From NCBI GenBank assembly GCA_025677835.1, contig JAIXMR010000087.1, positions 1 through 64,000 on the forward strand: a stretch of DNA of 64,000 nt. Reading direction: 5' to 3'. Source of the DNA: Sporodiniella umbellata (lineage: Eukaryota > Mucoromycota > Mucoromycetes > Mucorales > Rhizopodaceae). Both the position numbers and the translations under genes were made by a program. Below the pieces are notes generated by a model. The model saw nothing but the letters and a program-made list of their open reading frames with translations, did not search any database and was not told the origin of the DNA. Positions 60,827 to 64,000 of this stretch are shown here, in pieces. The first letter of the stretch is position 1, and every line of letters starts with the position of its first letter.

Positions 60827-60912
60827 CTACTTTTCCCCAAGGTTAATCTCCATCCGGTATTGGATGATTCCATTTTCATCCACTTTCCATTGCCGAAACA
60901 AGCCGTGGACAT
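60827..60912 (-). CDS. Possible last exon of a small gene (unknown)
   Basis: After an acceptor TTCCTTTTCAG the minus strand reads GLFRQWKVDENGIIQYRMEI and on to NLGEK and TAG at 60829-60827. The alternating strand pattern with DENGII resembles the end of a small alpha+beta domain (DUF2358/C6orf136-like was considered). Upstream, between 61010 and 61235, two minus-strand frames are open and coding-like (KWWHIQQHCQYGK and KMVAYPTTLPVWENKAFY). I could not decide which joins, and a (CA)n tract at 61009-61032 lies between. The gene is therefore incomplete as given. Confidence 0.3.
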
Positions 60913-61351
60913 CTGAAAAGGAAAGTGAAGTGTGTGTGCATGAATCTCTTGTTGTTTTACTAATGCCTTTTCAAAAAGTGTCTGGGACTCATTTCGTAGG
61001 TTCATCAACACACACACACACACACACACACATTCTTTCGAAACTGTTGGGCTAATCAAGACGAATAGCAAAAAAAGGAGGCTATTGGGATCTGATGAAT
61101 GGAGGTCGACCATGAGCTCCAATGTAAAAGGCTTTGTTTTCCCATACTGGCAATGTTGTTGGATATGCCACCATTTTAGGGTGTAAAACATTGTACAAAA
61201 ATCCAAAAATGGTCAATAGTAAAATCAGTGTACCTGAATTTCAATTTATAAAGTGGAAATGAAGCCTTTTTATTAAAGTGTTTTTTTTTTTTTTTTTTTT
61301 TTTTTTTTTGGGGAGAATTCCAAAAGAAAAGCCAAGGCCAAAAAGAAAGAG

Positions 61352-62895
61352 ATGTCAAATGACGTCTGTTTTAAAGTAGAAAATGACTTTTGTTTACCGC
61401 CTTATTCAACAGAATGTGCGGATGTTGTTTCTAGCCCTGGTCATCTCTCTCCGTTAGTTGAAGAGGTAAAGTACAAAATAGAGAAGAGTAGAATACCAAC
61501 CGAATATATCAAAAAAAAAAGTGTTCACTTCAGCTAAAGCTGGTAGCTTCGAGTGTGGATGCATGGTCCAGTGCGCCTTTTGAGTGCAGCTGTGTATTAG
61601 AAGATAGGTTTTTACTGCTGGGCCACCGTGAGGGCATTAAATTAATCGATATGGAGCAGCCAAAGCCTCCGACGGTGATTATATGGACGCGAGTACGCCA
61701 TATATATGTGATAGCGTCTTGTGGGGTGATAGTGATGGTGTCTGACAAGAGTAAGCCGGTGCGATGTTACTCTTACGAGGCAGTTCTCAAGCTGGTTTAC
61801 AGTGTACTCTCTCTGGACTGGTCTACTCGAAAGACGAGATTTGATATCCCTTCGTTTAAAGACTGGCAACAGGTGGCCTCGAAAGTAGCCATGAACATCA
61901 GCTCAGATGCAGAAGAGGAAGTGAATGTATCGGGCATGAACAGTTTGGGCTCTGCACTCAAGGAGAGATTGGCAAGAAAGCAAAAAGAGAAAATGCCTCA
62001 GAAGACGTGCTTTATCGTAGACAGCCTGACGAAACCTTTCTATGTGTGCAACCATATCATTCCTCAGGAGTTTCACTACAAACTACCGGAATCCAAAGAA
62101 GCACTCGACTTGGAATTCTATCAGACAAACACCTATCTATTTCTAGCCATTCTCCATCGCGACAAGATTGTGCTATGGCAAAAGAAACGCGACCATCCAC
62201 TACGACATTTTTACCGGTTCAAGGTGTTTTGGATACCCACTGAAGCTAAAGCAATTTCGTTTGCTGACGACCGCAACACGCTAAGACATATCCTTGTCGT
62301 CTTTGGCGCTGAGGCGACAGCGATCGAGTTGAGAGACTGCCAGGTAGAGACGATTCCGATTGATGCTACGCTGAGGCGGATCTACGAGACGACCTGGAGA
62401 GAACAAGGCGAGACTACATTGCTGGCCAGTGTACCGCCCATTCAATGGACATCGATCCTGCAGCTTCCTTTTTTCCCCCATCTACCGCCTACCACCCTCA
62501 GCACCGAGTATTCCATCCCACCGTCCTATACAACCGTCATGACCACCCTCGCTAGCTCTGCCCCACCTGAACCTGTGGCACTCGAAGCCTCGGCACAGCT
62601 TTTCTTTGCCACCTTTGGTGCACAGAGCTTTATTATCGACGTCCTAGGCAATCTTTACTCCACCCAGGTCTTTCGTTGGGCAGAACCTCCTTTACATATC
62701 GAATTCATTCAGCTAGATCAGTGGTACGCCATCGGTTTCGGCCATGCCACGGTCGAACGGATGGACATGAAAAGTGGACGTTCTCAGAAAATTATGCATG
62801 GCGTACCCGTCAAATTCTTGGGTCGATGGAGGCAGGTGCTTATCTGGAGTTGTGCCGCCAAACAAACGCATGTGTATATGCTCAAGAATCAATAA
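61352..62895 (+). CDS. CNH (citron homology) domain protein
   Basis: Two exons (61352-61465, 61534-62895) encode 491 aa. After a ~50-residue leader, CSCVLEDRFLLLGHREGIKL is the first blade of a CNH/beta-propeller domain. Later blades include RHIYVIASCGVIVMVSDKSK, LFLAILHRDKIVLWQKKR, FWIPTEAKAISFADD and FIIDVLGNLYST. CNH domains occur in citron kinases, Rho1-GEFs and at the N-terminus of VPS39/TRAP1-type vacuolar tethering proteins. No kinase, RhoGEF or clathrin-repeat part is present, so the propeller stands nearly alone. Membrane-traffic or Rho/Rab scaffolding is inferred. The start lies 42 bp after a T29 run. Convergent with LACTB2. Confidence 0.8.
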
Positions 62896-62910
62896 TAATA
62901 AAAGACAGTT

Positions 62911-62935
62911 TATATATATATATATATATATATAT
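62911..62935. repeat. (TA)n microsatellite between two convergent stops
   Basis: An uninterrupted TA tract inside the 66-bp gap between the CNH and LACTB2 stop codons, so it lies in both 3' UTRs. Confidence 0.8.
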
Positions 62936-62961
62936 TCTTTGGCTTAGAGACAGTGTTTGCT

Positions 62962-63879
62962 TTATTTTAAATAATAAGGTTCGAGAGGGCTGACACCATG
63001 ACCTACCTTGGCTTCTGCTTGTAGTTTTTTGAGGTGCAAGAGAATGTTGTGTGTGGCTGGGGCATGGAGGGATTGGGGATAGTCTTTGTAAAGTACCTGA
63101 ACTATTTCCAGAGGTGTCAGCGGTCCTTTTTGAAGCAGTTGGATGATCTGTTGCTCGCGCGCAAGTCGATGCCCAATGTATTCCTGGATTTTAGCCACCC
63201 CATGTTCAATGAGGGGACCGTGGCCGGGATAGAGCCGTCTAGGCTCCAAAGCCAGCAGTCTTTCCAGGCCAGCCATATACGCCTGTAAATCCTCAAATAC
63301 CGCCGTGCCTTGGCCTAGCACACAATCCACTGTGAACAGGCTCTTTTCTTCTTCCAGCCAAAACGTGCAGTGATCTTGGGTATGACCGGGCGTATAGATC
63401 ACCCGGAGTGTGACGTCTTCTGCCGTGAAGACCTGCTGGTCTTTTAAATCCTGAGTGACTATCGCTGGAAAATCCTGCATCGACGTGAGCGTATAGCCCA
63501 ACGGTAAAGGGTATTTGTGAACCTGGATCGGGCGGGATGCAAGCGAGGAAGAAAGAATGCCTGCCAGACCTCCCCAGTGGTCCAAATGGCCATGGCTGAT
63601 AATAATATCGGATATATAAGCGTCGGGTTGTGTCTGCTGAAGCGATTCTTTCAGGAGATCCAGATATTCAGGCTTACCTTCCCCACAATCCAGTAAAACC
63701 TTTTTGGCCCCGGCACCCAACAGATACGTATTGGTGCCTAAATTCAAACAATTAACACAGAAACAAAACAAATAACACTCACCTTGTAACGTAAATTTCC
63801 CCGGATTCAGTCCCAACACTCTCCACACACGGCTAGAGAGCTTCGAAAACGATGGAAGGACGGCTAATGCTTCAGTCAT
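62962..63879 (-). CDS. LACTB2: LACTB2-type metallo-beta-lactamase-fold hydrolase
   Basis: Two exons (63879-63783 and 63737-62962) encode 290 aa. TNTYLLGAGAKKVLLDCGEG opens the fold, then come the metal motif SHGHLDHWGG (HxHxDH), YTPGHTQDHCTFWLEEEKSL with the third histidine, FTVDCVLGQGTAVFEDL with the bridging aspartate, and LYPGHGPLIEHG. The C-terminal winged-helix-like part (LTPLEIVQVLYKDYP) is typical of LACTB2, a mitochondrial single-strand RNA endonuclease in animals; fungal relatives also include thioesterases in polyketide clusters, but no such cluster is here. I start at ATG 63877-63879. Confidence 0.92.
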   Translation of the reverse strand: MTEALAVLPSFSKLSSRVWRVLGLNPGKFTLQGECYLFCFCVNCLNLGTNTYLLGAGAKKVLLDCGEGKPEYLDLLKESLQQTQPDAYISDIIISHGHLDHWGGLAGILSSSLASRPIQVHKYPLPLGYTLTSMQDFPAIVTQDLKDQQVFTAEDVTLRVIYTPGHTQDHCTFWLEEEKSLFTVDCVLGQGTAVFEDLQAYMAGLERLLALEPRRLYPGHGPLIEHGVAKIQEYIGHRLAREQQIIQLLQKGPLTPLEIVQVLYKDYPQSLHAPATHNILLHLKKLQAEAKVGHGVSPLEPYYLK

Positions 63880-64000
63880 TGGTCTTTTGTAAAAGAAAAA
63901 GAGAAAGAGAGAGGGTGGGAAAAGGATCTTTATGATTTGTAATCCATTCATGTTCCGAAATAGCATCATGTTTTGTCATTAAAAAAAAAGACGGTGCAAC
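63880..64000. other. 5' flank of LACTB2
   Basis: Purine-rich on the plus strand (GAGAAAGAGAGAG near 63900), that is, a pyrimidine-rich leader for the minus-strand gene. Nothing else. Confidence 0.4.

Overview
This looks like nuclear DNA from an early-diverging filamentous fungus, most likely Mucoromycota/Mucorales. The evidence is short introns (mostly 37-75 nt, GT/AG with TAG or CAG acceptors), moderate-GC exons in AT-rich spacers packed with A/T homopolymers, a gene set fitting that group (FAB1, MTR4, DDX42, MSH4, EI24, NDUFA4, mitochondrial bL33), a decayed Tc1/mariner transposase, and a multi-exon PD-(D/E)XK-like gene of a type I recall as expanded in Mucorales. No bacterial operons, rRNA, tRNA or CRISPR were seen. 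I rebuilt exons by hand from splice sites, reading phase and family conservation; every spliced model reported with full confidence closes in frame.

1-12.5 kb is gene-dense with mixed strands: the tail of an RS-domain protein, an NT-C2 protein (-), an ACS/Dal5-like MFS transporter (+), a SUR7/PalI-like four-TM protein (-), an EF-hand protein (-), a TPT-type sugar(-phosphate) transporter (-), a DHA1-like MFS transporter (+) and EI24 (-). 12.5-18.6 kb is FAB1/PIKfyve (eight exons, 1,902 aa). 20.5-25.8 kb holds a TBC RabGAP with a coiled coil and a DDX42-like RNA helicase. 27-28.5 kb has two tiny genes, a free-standing WWE domain and mitochondrial bL33.

29.3-34.6 kb is the accessory-looking part. 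Two copies of a ~470-bp sequence, apparently identical over ~430 bp except for a poly(A) length, flank short coding-like fragments, an intact 11-exon gene for an unassigned 534-aa protein with a PD-(D/E)XK-like core, and three copies of a decaying ~140-200-bp unit.

36.7-50.2 kb returns to housekeeping: MTR4, MSH4 (16 exons), a BTB plus CAP-Gly fusion, an unknown small gene, a DinB-like protein and NDUFA4. 52-64 kb has two paralogous F-box-like genes either side of a ~5.1-kb gene desert, a Tc1/mariner remnant, a CNH-domain protein and an LACTB2-type hydrolase.

Functional themes are endosome/vacuole membrane traffic (FAB1, TBC RabGAP, CNH protein, possibly the NT-C2 protein), nuclear RNA processing (RS protein, DDX42, MTR4), meiotic recombination (MSH4) and mitochondria (bL33, NDUFA4). 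These genes are not an operon; their proximity is mostly ordinary fungal synteny. Several neighbours are convergent with only 20-200 bp between stop codons.
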